Shown here piece after piece: positions 53,107 through 61,780 of a stretch of 64,000 nt of DNA. The stretch covers positions 1 through 64,000 of the forward strand of contig DASXZH010000028.1 in the NCBI GenBank assembly GCA_036502005.1, in the 5' to 3' direction. Made by a program: the position numbers and the translations under genes. The number at the start of each line of letters is the position of its first letter. Position 1 is the stretch's first letter. The DNA comes from DASXZH01 sp036502005 (GTDB taxonomy: Bacteria > Armatimonadota > Fimbriimonadia > Fimbriimonadales > Fimbriimonadaceae). The notes beneath the pieces are model-generated. The model saw only the letters and a program-made list of their open reading frames with translations, ran no database searches and was not told where the DNA came from.

Positions 53107-53820
53107 ATGAACAAGTTAGCTTTCATCGCAATTCCCGCCTTGCTCCTTCTCGCCGGTTGCGGCGGCTCCGGTTCTCCTGCTGTCGTGGCGCCGGTCACAC
53201 CCTACGCGGGTTCCTATGCCTCGAATCTCACATCGCCGGCCGGTTCGGCGCTGCTCGTTATTCTTCAGAGCAACGGATCCGCGACGGCTGTTGTGGCCGA
53301 CCCAACCGGCATTCTCGCGACCGGTACCGGCACGGTTTCCGGAAATACTCTCACCATAAACGCAGCCGGTTCGGCAGGAAACATTAACGTGAGCACTACT
53401 TTCCCATCCGCGAAGACCGCCGTCTCGCAGATTACGGGCGCAGTTACCGACAGCAACCTTTCGGATACGTTGGTGGCAAGCGCTGGCCAGTCCCCCTTCG
53501 CGGGATATTTTAATGTCACCGTCGCTGGGGCAAGTTCCGGTACCGGCAACTTTACCATTACTCCAGCAGGTGGCATTTCTGGGTCAGGAACGGTGACTGG
53601 CGGCAGCACGGTCACCTTTAGTGGAACGAGCCAGTTGACCGATTCGATTTCCTTTACTGGCACGGTATTGGCGAAGGGCACAGAGACCGTTTCGTATGCC
53701 GGTTCACTTTATCTGACCAATGTCAATAAGAGTGTCGGGCCAACGGTTTACGGCTCCGGAACTTGGTCGGTTCCCGGCGGACAGAGCGGAACGTGGTCGG
53801 CCCAGAACGTCCTCGGCTGA
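53107..53820 (+). CDS. Gly/Ser/Thr-rich surface lipoprotein, hypothetical
   Basis: A 237-residue protein with a lipoprotein signal (FIAIPALLLLAGC, cysteine at residue 18). The mature part is rich in Gly, Ser, Thr and Val with a beta-strand alternation (SGTGNFTITPAGGISGSGTV), as in beta-sandwich or propeller-like surface proteins. No catalytic motif is seen. It is likely anchored in the outer membrane. No family is recognised. Confidence 0.7.
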   Translation: MNKLAFIAIPALLLLAGCGGSGSPAVVAPVTPYAGSYASNLTSPAGSALLVILQSNGSATAVVADPTGILATGTGTVSGNTLTINAAGSAGNINVSTTFPSAKTAVSQITGAVTDSNLSDTLVASAGQSPFAGYFNVTVAGASSGTGNFTITPAGGISGSGTVTGGSTVTFSGTSQLTDSISFTGTVLAKGTETVSYAGSLYLTNVNKSVGPTVYGSGTWSVPGGQSGTWSAQNVLG

Positions 53821-53887
53821 GGTCGTTGGGCCCGATTCTTGGGTTCTTAGGGTCAGCCCCTACAGACTCATGAAGCGTATAGTATGG

Positions 53888-55294
53888 CTACTTAACCCAT
53901 TCTTTCAGAATCGGCTCGACGACACCCATTTCGATCTCATATCCCTTCGCGGTGGGGTGAAGGTAATCAGACATCACGTCGCTAGAAATCGAGCCATCCT
54001 GCTGAAGGAAGGGCGACCAGATCTCAACGTACTTCACATTTCGCGGCAAATCCATGTTCGCCAGGAGCATATTCACCTCGTGCGCTTTTTCGCGCAGAGG
54101 GTCTGTTTGCATTTGGCCGCGGGGGAAGAGCCCAAGCAACACTATATGCGCCTTGGGCTGCCTTGCCCGAATATCCCGAAGCACGGCCTGGATGCCGGTC
54201 TTGATTTCCCCAGGCGGGTTCACCTCAAGGTTATTGGTGCCTATCATCAGTACAATCGCTTTCGGGTGGATGCCGTTCAGTTCGCCCTGCTGGATCCGCC
54301 ATAAAACATTCTCGATCCGGTCCCAGCCGAAACCCTCGTTAATCGGGTTGTATGGAGCCAAGTATTGATCCCAAACAGCTTGCCCATTATCTCCGGAATG
54401 CCCAAACTTGTCTGATCCAAAAAACTGTGTAATAGAATCGCCGATAAGGACAACCTTGACATCTGGATCCTGTTGGAGTTCACCCAAGATTTGAGCGTGG
54501 CGCGGCATCCAGTCGTTCCTTTCATCGCGGTTTTGGGTGACGGGAACGAGGGTGGTGATGTCCGGATCGTCGGTTGAAATCGGCTTTTGGCGGAGCATCC
54601 TGGCGATCGTTGGCTCGGTCGCCATCGCCCACTTTCGGTAACCGAACGCGTTTGGGTGAAGTTTGTCGGGCATGATGTCTTTCGGAATCTCGCCCTTTGT
54701 ATCCAAGAAGACGTGGCCGATATCGAGGTAGCTCACGCCATGGGACTTCGCCCAAGGCTCCAAGATCTTATTCGTTTCAGCGACCTTGGCGCGGGTTCCT
54801 GAATCCGCCATATCACGCGGGAAGATTGCGAGGAGAAGCTCTTTCGCCTTCGGAGCTTTAAAATGAGCGGCCGTGCAAACTGCTTCCACACCTTCGGCGA
54901 TCTGCTCCGCCGTGTTCGAGCCCATGTTGTTGGTCCCGATCATGATCTGGATCACTTTTGGCGAAATGTGGTCCATCTCGCCGTTGGCGATCCGCCAAAG
55001 CACATGCTGGGTCTGGTCGCCACTGAACCCAAGATTCAGAACGTTCCTGGCGCCGTAATACCAAGCCCAGGTGTCGGCGCCCGCACCGTGGTCGTTGGGC
55101 CATGGTTGGGGCATACCGCCAAAGCCATGGGTAATCGAATCGCCGATGAAGACCATGTCGATATTGCCTTTCGCGGCGATCTCGACGGCAGCGGCGTGGC
55201 GCTTCGTCCACCAGTCGTCGGGACGCGGGACGGGAACGAGAGCATCGTTAGGAGATTGGAGAAAAAGAGCGCTGAGAACCAGAGAGGCAAGCAT
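53888..55294 (-). CDS. Tandem SGNH/GDSL hydrolase (two domains)
   Basis: A 468-residue protein with a probable signal peptide (MLASLVLSALFLQSPN). Two SGNH hydrolase domains are in tandem. The first has FIGDSITHGF, NLGFSGDQTQHVLWRI, IGTNNMGS and DKLHPNAFGY; the second has LIGDSITQFFG, FGWDRIENVLWRI, IGTNNLE and SDYLHPTAKGY. Each carries the Ser, Gly, Asn and Asp-x-x-His blocks (His in LHP). Members of this PAF-acetylhydrolase-like group remove acetyl or acyl groups from polysaccharides or lipids. Two copies in one chain suggest gene duplication and fusion. Confidence 0.88.
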   Translation of the reverse strand: MLASLVLSALFLQSPNDALVPVPRPDDWWTKRHAAAVEIAAKGNIDMVFIGDSITHGFGGMPQPWPNDHGAGADTWAWYYGARNVLNLGFSGDQTQHVLWRIANGEMDHISPKVIQIMIGTNNMGSNTAEQIAEGVEAVCTAAHFKAPKAKELLLAIFPRDMADSGTRAKVAETNKILEPWAKSHGVSYLDIGHVFLDTKGEIPKDIMPDKLHPNAFGYRKWAMATEPTIARMLRQKPISTDDPDITTLVPVTQNRDERNDWMPRHAQILGELQQDPDVKVVLIGDSITQFFGSDKFGHSGDNGQAVWDQYLAPYNPINEGFGWDRIENVLWRIQQGELNGIHPKAIVLMIGTNNLEVNPPGEIKTGIQAVLRDIRARQPKAHIVLLGLFPRGQMQTDPLREKAHEVNMLLANMDLPRNVKYVEIWSPFLQQDGSISSDVMSDYLHPTAKGYEIEMGVVEPILKEWVK

Positions 55295-55361
55295 GCGCCC
55301 AAGTTTACATTCAGGCCCAGGGGTTTCGATTGTTAGGTTCGATTTAGATACGTGAATAGTC

Positions 55362-55453
55362 GATGCCGTCCCTCCGGGACTCTCGGAAATGACTTCGTCA
55401 ATTCCAGGCCTTACGGCCTTTGATAAATTATTCCGGCCCTCCGGGCCTAAGAC
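55362..55453 (+). repeat. REP-like palindromic unit A
   Basis: A unit of about 92 bases made of three short palindromes: GTCCCTCCGGGAC, AGGCCTTACGGCCT and GGCCCTCCGGGCC. The same unit recurs at 56169 in the same orientation and inverted at 55595 and 56471, around a RAYT-type transposase gene. Confidence 0.75.
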
Positions 55454-55594
55454 CGGAATCCCAAATCAAGCTCTAAAAGAGGTGGCTCAGGGCGTTGATC
55501 TGGAAGGCGAGATGACAAGATTGAGACCCATTTCGTCGCATCCCGGAGGATCGCGAAATAGTGAACATGGAATGGCGTTTTGATTTCGGGTCGA

Positions 55595-55688
55595 TCTCAG
55601 GCCCGGAGGGCCGGAATAGGTTTGCGAAGGCCGTGAGGCCTGGGAATGCGGCCGATGTTTTTCCGAAGTCCCGGAGGGACGGCAGCGC
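55595..55688 (-). repeat. REP-like palindromic unit B (inverted)
   Basis: Reverse-complement copy of unit A, with its three palindromes, ending just before the transposase stop at 55696. It and unit C flank the gene in opposite orientation. Confidence 0.75.
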
Positions 55689-55695
55689 TATCAGA

Positions 55696-56142
55696 TCATA
55701 GATCGCGCTCATCGAAGTGCATTCCTCCGCTCTTCAAAAACTCTCGATATTCTTCCAGGAAACCGATCTTCCTGTGGTGCTCCGCTTGGTTCTGGATGTA
55801 AACGAGAAGCCCGTCGTGATTGACGGGGTCTACTGACTTAATGCCATAGCCAGGCTGCCAAGAAAACGTCTTACATTCGACAAAGTTCTCGGAGAGCCAA
55901 CGCGAGGAGTTGCTCTTTACCTTGTTCATGACCTCCGCCTGTGACAAATTCTTTGATAAGGCGAAGAATAGGTGGACGTGATCAACAAAGCCTCCAATTT
56001 GGAGGGGCGGGCATTCGAGGTTCCTGAGAATTCCGCCAATATAGGGGTGCAACTGCGGCCTTACTGGATCGGCCAGTAGCGGAATACGTTGTTTTGTGCT
56101 GAACACTGCATGCACAAGTACGCGAGACATGGATTGCGGCAT
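55696..56142 (-). CDS. REP-associated tyrosine transposase (RAYT, IS200-like TnpA)
   Basis: A 148-residue HUH/Y1 transposase. The HUH motif is HVHLFF and the nucleophile Tyr is in GYGIKSVDP; VLVHAVFSTKQRIPLL and QNQAEHHRKIGFLEEYREFL are the IS200/RAYT blocks. RAYT proteins cut single-stranded REP DNA, and here the gene lies between inverted REP-like units, with a further array next to it. It is therefore probably the enzyme that spreads these repeats. The gene lacks an IS-type left and right end. Confidence 0.85.
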   Translation of the reverse strand: MPQSMSRVLVHAVFSTKQRIPLLADPVRPQLHPYIGGILRNLECPPLQIGGFVDHVHLFFALSKNLSQAEVMNKVKSNSSRWLSENFVECKTFSWQPGYGIKSVDPVNHDGLLVYIQNQAEHHRKIGFLEEYREFLKSGGMHFDERDL

Positions 56143-56168
56143 GCAATCGATTGTATCCGCTCAACTCC

Positions 56169-56258
56169 GATGCCGTCCCTCCGGGACTCCGGAAATGGTT
56201 TTCTCTTGTTCCAGGCCTGACGGCCTTCGCTAAATTATTCCGGCCCTCCGGGCCTAGG
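56169..56258 (+). repeat. REP-like palindromic unit C
   Basis: Direct copy of unit A on the start side of the transposase gene, with CCGTCCCTCCGGGAC, a central AGGCCTGACGGCCT and GGCCCTCCGGGCC. Confidence 0.75.
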
Positions 56259-56396
56259 GAGGCCACGACGGTTGGTAAGACGCGGAGGTTCAGAGCGTTG
56301 CTCCGGAGGACTATATGGCAAAGGTCGAGTCCGATTTCATGGCCCTAAACTGAAGATCGTGAAACAGAGAAGATAAATAGACGTTTTAATGCCAAG

Positions 56397-56452
56397 CCGG
56401 TCTTAGGCCCGGAGGGCTGGAATAATCTATCGAATGCCCCAAGGCCTGGAAT
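56397..56452 (-). repeat. REP-like palindromic unit D (partial, inverted)
   Basis: An inverted copy holding TTAGGCCCGGAGGGC and a degenerate central CCCCAAGGCCTGG; the third palindrome is missing, so it is a truncated unit. Confidence 0.6.
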
Positions 56453-56470
56453 GCATGACCCCGTTCTGGG

Positions 56471-56564
56471 TCGGTCTTAGGCCCGGAGGGCTGGAATAAT
56501 TTAGCGAAGGCCGTAAGGCCTGGAAATGCGACAGATGTTTTCCGGAGTCCCGGAGGGACGGCAC
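56471..56564 (-). repeat. REP-like palindromic unit E (inverted)
   Basis: A complete inverted copy (AGGCCCGGAGGGC, AAGGCCGTAAGGCCT and AGTCCCGGAGGGACGG), ending 30 bases from the glycosyltransferase gene end. With A to D this makes five units in 1.2 kb. Confidence 0.75.
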
Positions 56565-56593
56565 AGCTGATCGCCAAACGACCCTGAAGTAAA

Positions 56594-57754
56594 TCAACCG
56601 CCTCGAAACGCGCGCATTAACTTCCGTATCCCCTTCGCGAAAAATCCCGGCTCCTCATAACCTGCAAACGTAACACTCTCTAACACTCCGCTGCCAAACT
56701 TCGCTGCAATGGATTCAAAAACTGCCGCAGTATCCCCAACCTGAGCGGAAGCCGTATATTCCCGGCCCACCTTCGCCAGAGCCGCCGCGCCCAGGCTCTC
56801 TCTTAACCCGCGGTCCTGAATAAGCTGCCCAATCGCGTTAAACCAATCCTCTGCGCCAACGGCCGTGAATCCATCAACTCCCTCATCGATCGAACTCGAA
56901 AGTTCGAGCGTGCGGCTGGCGACGGTTGGAACCCCAACCGCAGCAGACTCCAACCATTTAAGGTGACTCTTGCCATGGTTGAACGCGAGAGACAAATCTA
57001 AGGGGGCAAGGTTGATATCTACCTGGACCAACATAGCCGGCAACTGACGCCACTCCACAACGTCTCGGCGATCGACACGGTTTTCAAATGGAAGCAATAG
57101 AGCAGGAGTTGCAACAGGCCCCACGATCATCAACTCCGCCTGCGCAAAGTTTTCTAAAACCCGAGCCAGAGGCGCAGCAATTGAGTCGAAATCGAGATTG
57201 TGAGTTCGGGTTCCGGAAAAGTAGCCCAGCACAACCTTTTCGCTGGAAGCAGCCCTCGTAACTCCCTGAGAGATTAACCACAACTCATTCGATAAAGTGT
57301 TGCGGAGCAAAGCGGCTTCTTTGCCCAAACCTGTCGACCTTTCCGCCAAGTACTGCGTGCTTACAAGGGCCGAATCGCAAAGCATCATCGTTTCCTTGCT
57401 TTGCTCGACATAGCCCATGGTTTCGCGCCAAACCGCCTCAGCCAAACGCGGTTCCGCTTCGGCGCGTTCCTTATCTGCCCAATCTCCGCTGAAAATTAGG
57501 TCGTCGACGCCAAAAACAACAGCCTTGCCGGCAGCCTTGAGCCGTTCGATAAGCTCGCGAATGGGGTCATCCAACAAAACCCGATTTAGCACGATCACAT
57601 CTTCATCGATCGTGATCGGTCCTGGAGCATAACGGTAGGAAAATTTGGCGGTCCAGCCCGCTGATTCCAACTGTTCGATTAAGTTAAGGCAGCGGTAGCG
57701 AGTAACCGCGTTCTCTCTATCGTGGTGGGCAATAAAGTGAACTGAACGTCCCAT
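56594..57754 (-). CDS. Glycosyltransferase (GT1/GT4-like)
   Basis: A 386-residue GT-B type enzyme. The N-terminal half has a nucleotide-type fold (VHFIAHHDRENAVTRYRCLN, then NTLSNELWLISQGV), and the C-terminal half has the donor site with GYFSGTRTHNLDFDSI, ELMIVGPV and HLKWLESAAVGVPTVAS. The Glu/Asp of SIDEGVDGFTAVGA resembles the EX7E block. It transfers a sugar to an unknown acceptor, probably in cell envelope or exopolysaccharide synthesis. No signal or membrane segment is seen. Confidence 0.8.
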   Translation of the reverse strand: MGRSVHFIAHHDRENAVTRYRCLNLIEQLESAGWTAKFSYRYAPGPITIDEDVIVLNRVLLDDPIRELIERLKAAGKAVVFGVDDLIFSGDWADKERAEAEPRLAEAVWRETMGYVEQSKETMMLCDSALVSTQYLAERSTGLGKEAALLRNTLSNELWLISQGVTRAASSEKVVLGYFSGTRTHNLDFDSIAAPLARVLENFAQAELMIVGPVATPALLLPFENRVDRRDVVEWRQLPAMLVQVDINLAPLDLSLAFNHGKSHLKWLESAAVGVPTVASRTLELSSSIDEGVDGFTAVGAEDWFNAIGQLIQDRGLRESLGAAALAKVGREYTASAQVGDTAAVFESIAAKFGSGVLESVTFAGYEEPGFFAKGIRKLMRAFRGG

Positions 57755-57768
57755 AGCGCCCTACGATG

Positions 57769-58188
57769 CTACTTCTGCCGAACAAAGATGCCGTGCGGGT
57801 TCTTGAATGCAGTGTCGTCGGGAGCAAATAGGGCAAAGGTGTCGTCGCCTTTCCAACTTATAAGTTGGGTTTGTGGTTTCCCCTTGTGGATGTCATCCGA
57901 CTTTTGAATCGCAGGAATTAAGTGTTGCAGTTCGGCCAATCTAGCGGATGCCTTAATGTCGTTATCCGTTGTAGTTAGTACCTTGTCGGTTAACGTGTAG
58001 GTGCCTTTAACCGTCGTGTCGATGCCACGATTAGAATCATTAACGGTGTACGTTCCGCCTGGATCGAACGTTTGGGTCCTATCCAGACCCACTATTTTCC
58101 AAGTGCCGACCACGCTAGCCGGCTTTTTGCAGCCCGCCAATGCGAGAATCAAAAGAAGCGCTGCAAAAAGACATGATTTAGCCCGCAT
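57769..58188 (-). CDS. Small lipoprotein, hypothetical
   Basis: A 139-residue protein with a lipoprotein signal (LFAALLLILALAGC, cysteine near 20). The mature domain (VVGTWKIVGLDRTQTFDPGG, GTYTLTDKVLTT) is a lipocalin-like or META-type beta-barrel in style, as in many 'VxGTWk' proteins. No catalytic residues are seen. It is 22 bases downstream of the DUF58 gene on the same strand and may be co-read with it. Confidence 0.65.
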   Translation of the reverse strand: MRAKSCLFAALLLILALAGCKKPASVVGTWKIVGLDRTQTFDPGGTYTVNDSNRGIDTTVKGTYTLTDKVLTTTDNDIKASARLAELQHLIPAIQKSDDIHKGKPQTQLISWKGDDTFALFAPDDTAFKNPHGIFVRQK

Positions 58189-58210
58189 TAGGAGAGTGTA
58201 GCCGACTTCG

Positions 58211-59518
58211 CTAAATGAGGGCCTTTTCCTTCACGTCGAAATAGAACGAAACCAATGCCGCCGCAAGGTCCTGCGGCTCAGCTTCCAAGGAATGCAATCC
58301 GGCCGCGGAAAGGGCAACAGTCGCTTTTTTCCGGTCGGATATGAACAACAGCGCGCTTGTCCTTAGGAATAAATCATCAACGGATTCAAGCTCTTTAACA
58401 AAAAGCTCTTTCAAGCGTGGGTCTGAAACGCGGGCAAGTAAGGAAACATGGCGACGTGCGACAGGGCCAAAAGCGGTCGTGAGGGCAAAGGCTTCCTCCG
58501 GATCTTCAACGTCGGTGAAGTTCACGAGCAAGGATCTTCGCTTCCATCTTGAAGCCAGGAAACTGAACGCGGCAGCCGGATCGCTTTCTACCGGTTCCGG
58601 AATCAGATCATGGATCGCTTCGATAATAAAACCAAGTTGGTTTCGCCCTTTTCTTGGCGGGATATATCGCTTCACGACGTCGGAATAGACCAGCAGCCCC
58701 ACAAAATCGTTTGCCAAAGATACGGCCTGAGCCAGCATAAGCAAAGAATCGAGAACGTAATCGAGCTTGCTAATGCCGTCCACTTCCGCTAGCATTCGGC
58801 GACCGATATCGATGCAGATAATCACCGGCTGGTTGCGCTCTTGCTCGTACTGCCTAACAATTAACTTGCCGCGGCGCGCGCTCGCTTTCCAGTCGATCTT
58901 TCGGAACTCGTCTCCTTTCGTGTAGTCGCGTAAAGATTCAAAATCCGAGCCCAAACCACGCATTCTGGATTTGCGAATACCAAGCTGATTCAGCTTGCCC
59001 TTTTGATTCAGGAAATCGAACTCGCGCATGGCGAGCACGTTTGGATAGATGCGGATCTCTTCTTCGGTAGCCAGCTTTACTTGGCGATCGACAAGGCCCA
59101 AGGGGCATTTGATCCGCATAAAGCTGCCCCGGAAAAAATCGGTCCCCCGCTCGCTTGGAGTAAGCAAATAGCTCACTTCGACTTCCGCGCCCGGATGAAC
59201 GTCCACATTGAACTCTCGGTTGGAAGCCAGAAATTGGGGTGGGGGCTCGTCTCTAAATCTTCCTTTTATCGTTTCCAAGCCATCGTTAAAAAACTTAACG
59301 ACGATTTTGTTCTGAACGCGAACCGAGAGGACGGGATCAAACTGGCGAGTGATGCGCAGATGCTTCCAATCGGGAGCCATTCGGCCCGAGACATAGGCGA
59401 TCAGAATCAGCAGCACATCGTACGCATAGGCCATCCACAGCACACCAAGCACCGCGTCGAGCGCAGCGAGAGGAATGCCCAAGGCAACAAGCCACCAGAA
59501 TCGTTTTGTAGGAATCAC
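58211..59518 (-). CDS. DUF58-family membrane protein
   Basis: A 435-residue protein starting with GTG at 59518. Two N-terminal membrane helices (FWWLVALGIPLAALDAVLGV, DVLLILIAYVSG) precede a beta-rich domain, and then the DUF58 signature GSDFESLRDYTKGDEFRKID (then WKASARRGKLIVRQYE). The C-terminal half has a von Willebrand-like fold with IICIDIGRRM. DUF58 proteins work with MoxR ATPases, usually encoded upstream; none is visible here. The gene is divergent from the RDD protein gene. Confidence 0.88.
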   Translation of the reverse strand: MIPTKRFWWLVALGIPLAALDAVLGVLWMAYAYDVLLILIAYVSGRMAPDWKHLRITRQFDPVLSVRVQNKIVVKFFNDGLETIKGRFRDEPPPQFLASNREFNVDVHPGAEVEVSYLLTPSERGTDFFRGSFMRIKCPLGLVDRQVKLATEEEIRIYPNVLAMREFDFLNQKGKLNQLGIRKSRMRGLGSDFESLRDYTKGDEFRKIDWKASARRGKLIVRQYEQERNQPVIICIDIGRRMLAEVDGISKLDYVLDSLLMLAQAVSLANDFVGLLVYSDVVKRYIPPRKGRNQLGFIIEAIHDLIPEPVESDPAAAFSFLASRWKRRSLLVNFTDVEDPEEAFALTTAFGPVARRHVSLLARVSDPRLKELFVKELESVDDLFLRTSALLFISDRKKATVALSAAGLHSLEAEPQDLAAALVSFYFDVKEKALI

Positions 59519-59547
59519 GTTGAAGTGCCCGAAAGGTACGATGAAGT

Positions 59548-60321
59548 ATGCCCCAGGAACTGCTCATTCTGAGTCCCGAGAAAACAGTTCTTTCCTTCAA
59601 TATCGCGAGATTGGCAAGCAGGGTCTTCGCGCAACTCCTCGATGTGCTCATCATCGTGGTCTCAATCTTCGCGATAACAATGATCATCGGCTTAATCACG
59701 GCCGCGCTAGGTATGACCTTTGGAGATCCTAAAACAGTGGGAACCCTTGCTTCGAGCGTGGTTTTGCTCTTCATTAGTTTCTTTCCGTTCCTGTACTTCA
59801 TCTTGTTTGAAGGCTTTTGGAATGGGCTGACTCCCGGCAAAAAAGCAACCGGCATTCGGGTGAGAATGGCGGATGGGACCCCCATCACTTTCAGCGCCGC
59901 CGTTAGTCGCAATCTGCTCCGTGTGGCGGATTTTTTGCCAGGCACTTACTTTGTTGGGCTCCTCGCCATGTTCACGAACAAAAAAGCGCAACGGCTTGGA
60001 GATATGATCGCGCAAACCATAGTGACCCACGAGCGAAAGCCTGTTCCGCTATTTACGCCGGCGCCCTACATTCTAGGGATCCACGCCTTTGAGGATCACG
60101 TGGGCGACCTTAGGGCAATGTCCACTGAAGACTATAACGCCCTAAAAAGAATGTGCGATCGCTTTCCTGATCTGCCTACCGCAGTTCAGAGCCGAATGAT
60201 GGCTGAGGTGTGGCTTCCCTTCGCAGAAAGGTTTAAAATAGAACCCATTCCAAACGTGTATCCGGTGTACTTGGCCGAAGCTGTTGTGATGAAATATGGA
60301 AGAGCACACGGATTGTTGTAA
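59548..60321 (+). CDS. RDD-family membrane protein
   Basis: A 257-residue protein of the RDD family. The first helix (RLASRVFAQLLDVLIIVVSI) carries the Arg-Asp pair, followed by FPFLYFILFEGFWNGLTPGK (with KATGIRV), and a third helix with GDMIAQTIV. The C-terminal 90 residues are soluble (LPTAVQSRMMAEVWLPFAER). The function of RDD proteins is mostly unknown; some act in sodium or metal handling. The ATG at 59548 has GAAAGG about 11 bases upstream. It is divergent from the DUF58 gene, and the pair often goes together in this family. Confidence 0.82.
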   Translation: MPQELLILSPEKTVLSFNIARLASRVFAQLLDVLIIVVSIFAITMIIGLITAALGMTFGDPKTVGTLASSVVLLFISFFPFLYFILFEGFWNGLTPGKKATGIRVRMADGTPITFSAAVSRNLLRVADFLPGTYFVGLLAMFTNKKAQRLGDMIAQTIVTHERKPVPLFTPAPYILGIHAFEDHVGDLRAMSTEDYNALKRMCDRFPDLPTAVQSRMMAEVWLPFAERFKIEPIPNVYPVYLAEAVVMKYGRAHGLL

Positions 60322-60578
60322 ACCTATGTGGGCAACCGGTGGAAATCTTGGAAAACCTACGGACGGTGGTAAACCTACGGTTTGTAACACCATAAATAAT
60401 GGGTTGTTCACAGGGTTATCCCCAAGAAAATCGGGCTTCGCTAATTGCCTTGCAGCTTCAAAGTTCGTATTCAAACGCGGCGTTAAGCCTTGGGCTCTAA
60501 GAGTTTTCCACCAAAAAGTTTTCTATAACTATAACAATAACTCTAATCAATTAACCTCTTCCCAATTATCAGAAGGCT
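60322..60578. other. Possible origin-like region upstream of recF
   Basis: This 257-base gap before recF holds near-matches to the DnaA box (TTATNCACA): TTGTTCACA at 60404-60412, TTATCCCCA at 60416-60424, TTTTCCACC at 60504-60512, and CTTCCCACA on the minus strand at 60578-60586. An AT-rich stretch lies at 60512-60570. Three copies of AAACCTA followed by TG, CGG or CGG are at 60320-60377. Each box has at least one mismatch, and dnaA is not in the window. Confidence 0.35.
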
Positions 60579-61718
60579 GTGGGAAGAATTACTGACAAGG
60601 CGAAAGCCGAAGAGGAAACGCTCTCCGATGGTCAGAGAGTCCGTCATCTTTCTTTACGACATTTTCGAAACTATGAATCCCTAGACCTTGAGATTGGTGA
60701 TGGGATCAACTTGATCTCTGGCAAGAACGCCCAGGGCAAGACAAACCTTTTAGAAGCGATCTACCTTCTTTCTTCTACGAGACTCCTTAGGGGCCAGCGT
60801 GACACGGAGGCGGTTCAGGAAGGCTTCGATAGAGCACAGGTCTCGGCTGAGCTTGCGCCACTCTCTACGCTCCTCTCAGTGGCATTGGAGCGCGGATTGC
60901 GAAAGCGGGTGCTGTTAAATGGACTCGCATTACCGCGGGCTTCGGACGTGCTTGGCAGGTTGCCCTGCGTTTGCGTGAGTTCTGCCGATCTGCCGCTAAT
61001 CTCGGGCGAGCCCGCCGATAGAAGACTGTTTCTAGATTTGGAGCTGAGTCAGCTCTATCCCGCTTATCTTCGGCACCTCGCCGTTTTTAAGCGCGCGGTG
61101 GAGCAGAGAAACTCTTTGCTCAAACTGGCTCAGACCCAACACGTAGAAGCGGAGCTTTTTGAGACGTGGGAAGCACAGATGGCCCTCCATGGCGCCGCAT
61201 TGCGGGTTCAGAGAATGGAGTTCCTTTCCAATCTGGTGCCCTATGCCCAAGAAGCCCAAAGCTGTATTGGGGATGGCGAAAATATAGAACTCTCTTATCT
61301 GCCCAAGGATGACGCGGTCACAGAAGAGGAATTGGCAGCCGCCTTTAAAGATGGGCGAAGGCAAGAGATCGCACGCGGCTCAACTTTGATTGGACCGCAC
61401 CGCGATGATTTCCGCGTCGACGTCGCGGCCAGGGATGCGAGGCTTTATGCCAGCCAAGGCCAGCAGCGCACTTCTATGCTAAGCGTGAAATTGGGAACGA
61501 TGGAGCTAGAGCGCGGCGAGCGCGGTTCCGCGCCTTTACTTTTGCTGGATGACATCCTTTCGGATTTAGACGAAAGCCGGCGGGCGCGGCTGATGTCCCT
61601 TATCGTTGAACACGCTGGCCAAACTCTTCTCACTTGCACTGAGCCGGCCGCGGCGGGAAAAGAAGTGTTGCGTTCCGCCCAGGTCTATCGGGTTGAAGCG
61701 GGGCAGGTCAGCAAATGA
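60579..61718 (+). CDS. recF: DNA replication/repair protein RecF
   Basis: A 379-residue SMC-like ATPase that loads RecA at single-strand gaps. Walker A GKNAQGKTN at residues 48-56, the family block IRHFRNY-like LRHFRNYESL at 27-36, the signature ASQGQQRTSMLSVKL and Walker B LLLLDDILSDLDESRR near the end are all present. The GTG at 60579 gives a 17-residue lead before the usual start; no better in-frame start is nearer. It stands alone on the plus strand, without dnaA or dnaN beside it, but after an AT-rich region with DnaA-box-like sites. A terminator follows. Confidence 0.93.
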   Translation: MGRITDKAKAEEETLSDGQRVRHLSLRHFRNYESLDLEIGDGINLISGKNAQGKTNLLEAIYLLSSTRLLRGQRDTEAVQEGFDRAQVSAELAPLSTLLSVALERGLRKRVLLNGLALPRASDVLGRLPCVCVSSADLPLISGEPADRRLFLDLELSQLYPAYLRHLAVFKRAVEQRNSLLKLAQTQHVEAELFETWEAQMALHGAALRVQRMEFLSNLVPYAQEAQSCIGDGENIELSYLPKDDAVTEEELAAAFKDGRRQEIARGSTLIGPHRDDFRVDVAARDARLYASQGQQRTSMLSVKLGTMELERGERGSAPLLLLDDILSDLDESRRARLMSLIVEHAGQTLLTCTEPAAAGKEVLRSAQVYRVEAGQVSK

Positions 61719-61722
61719 AAAA

Positions 61723-61762
61723 TCCCCCAACTCAGCGTTAAAACCGAGTTGAGGGAATTTTC
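61723..61762. terminator. Bidirectional terminator after recF
   Basis: TCCCCCAACTC (61723-61733) pairs with GAGTTGAGGGA (61746-61756) with one mismatch, followed by ATTTTC on the plus strand. The preceding run of A (61716-61722) gives T on the minus strand, so it can also stop the convergent barrel-protein gene. Confidence 0.75.
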
Positions 61763-61780
61763 TTGATTTAGGTTCGGAAA

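Noticed and set aside
55333..56580. CRISPR array
   Set aside because: The repeats are few, long, in both orientations and made of palindromes, without regular spacers or cas genes.
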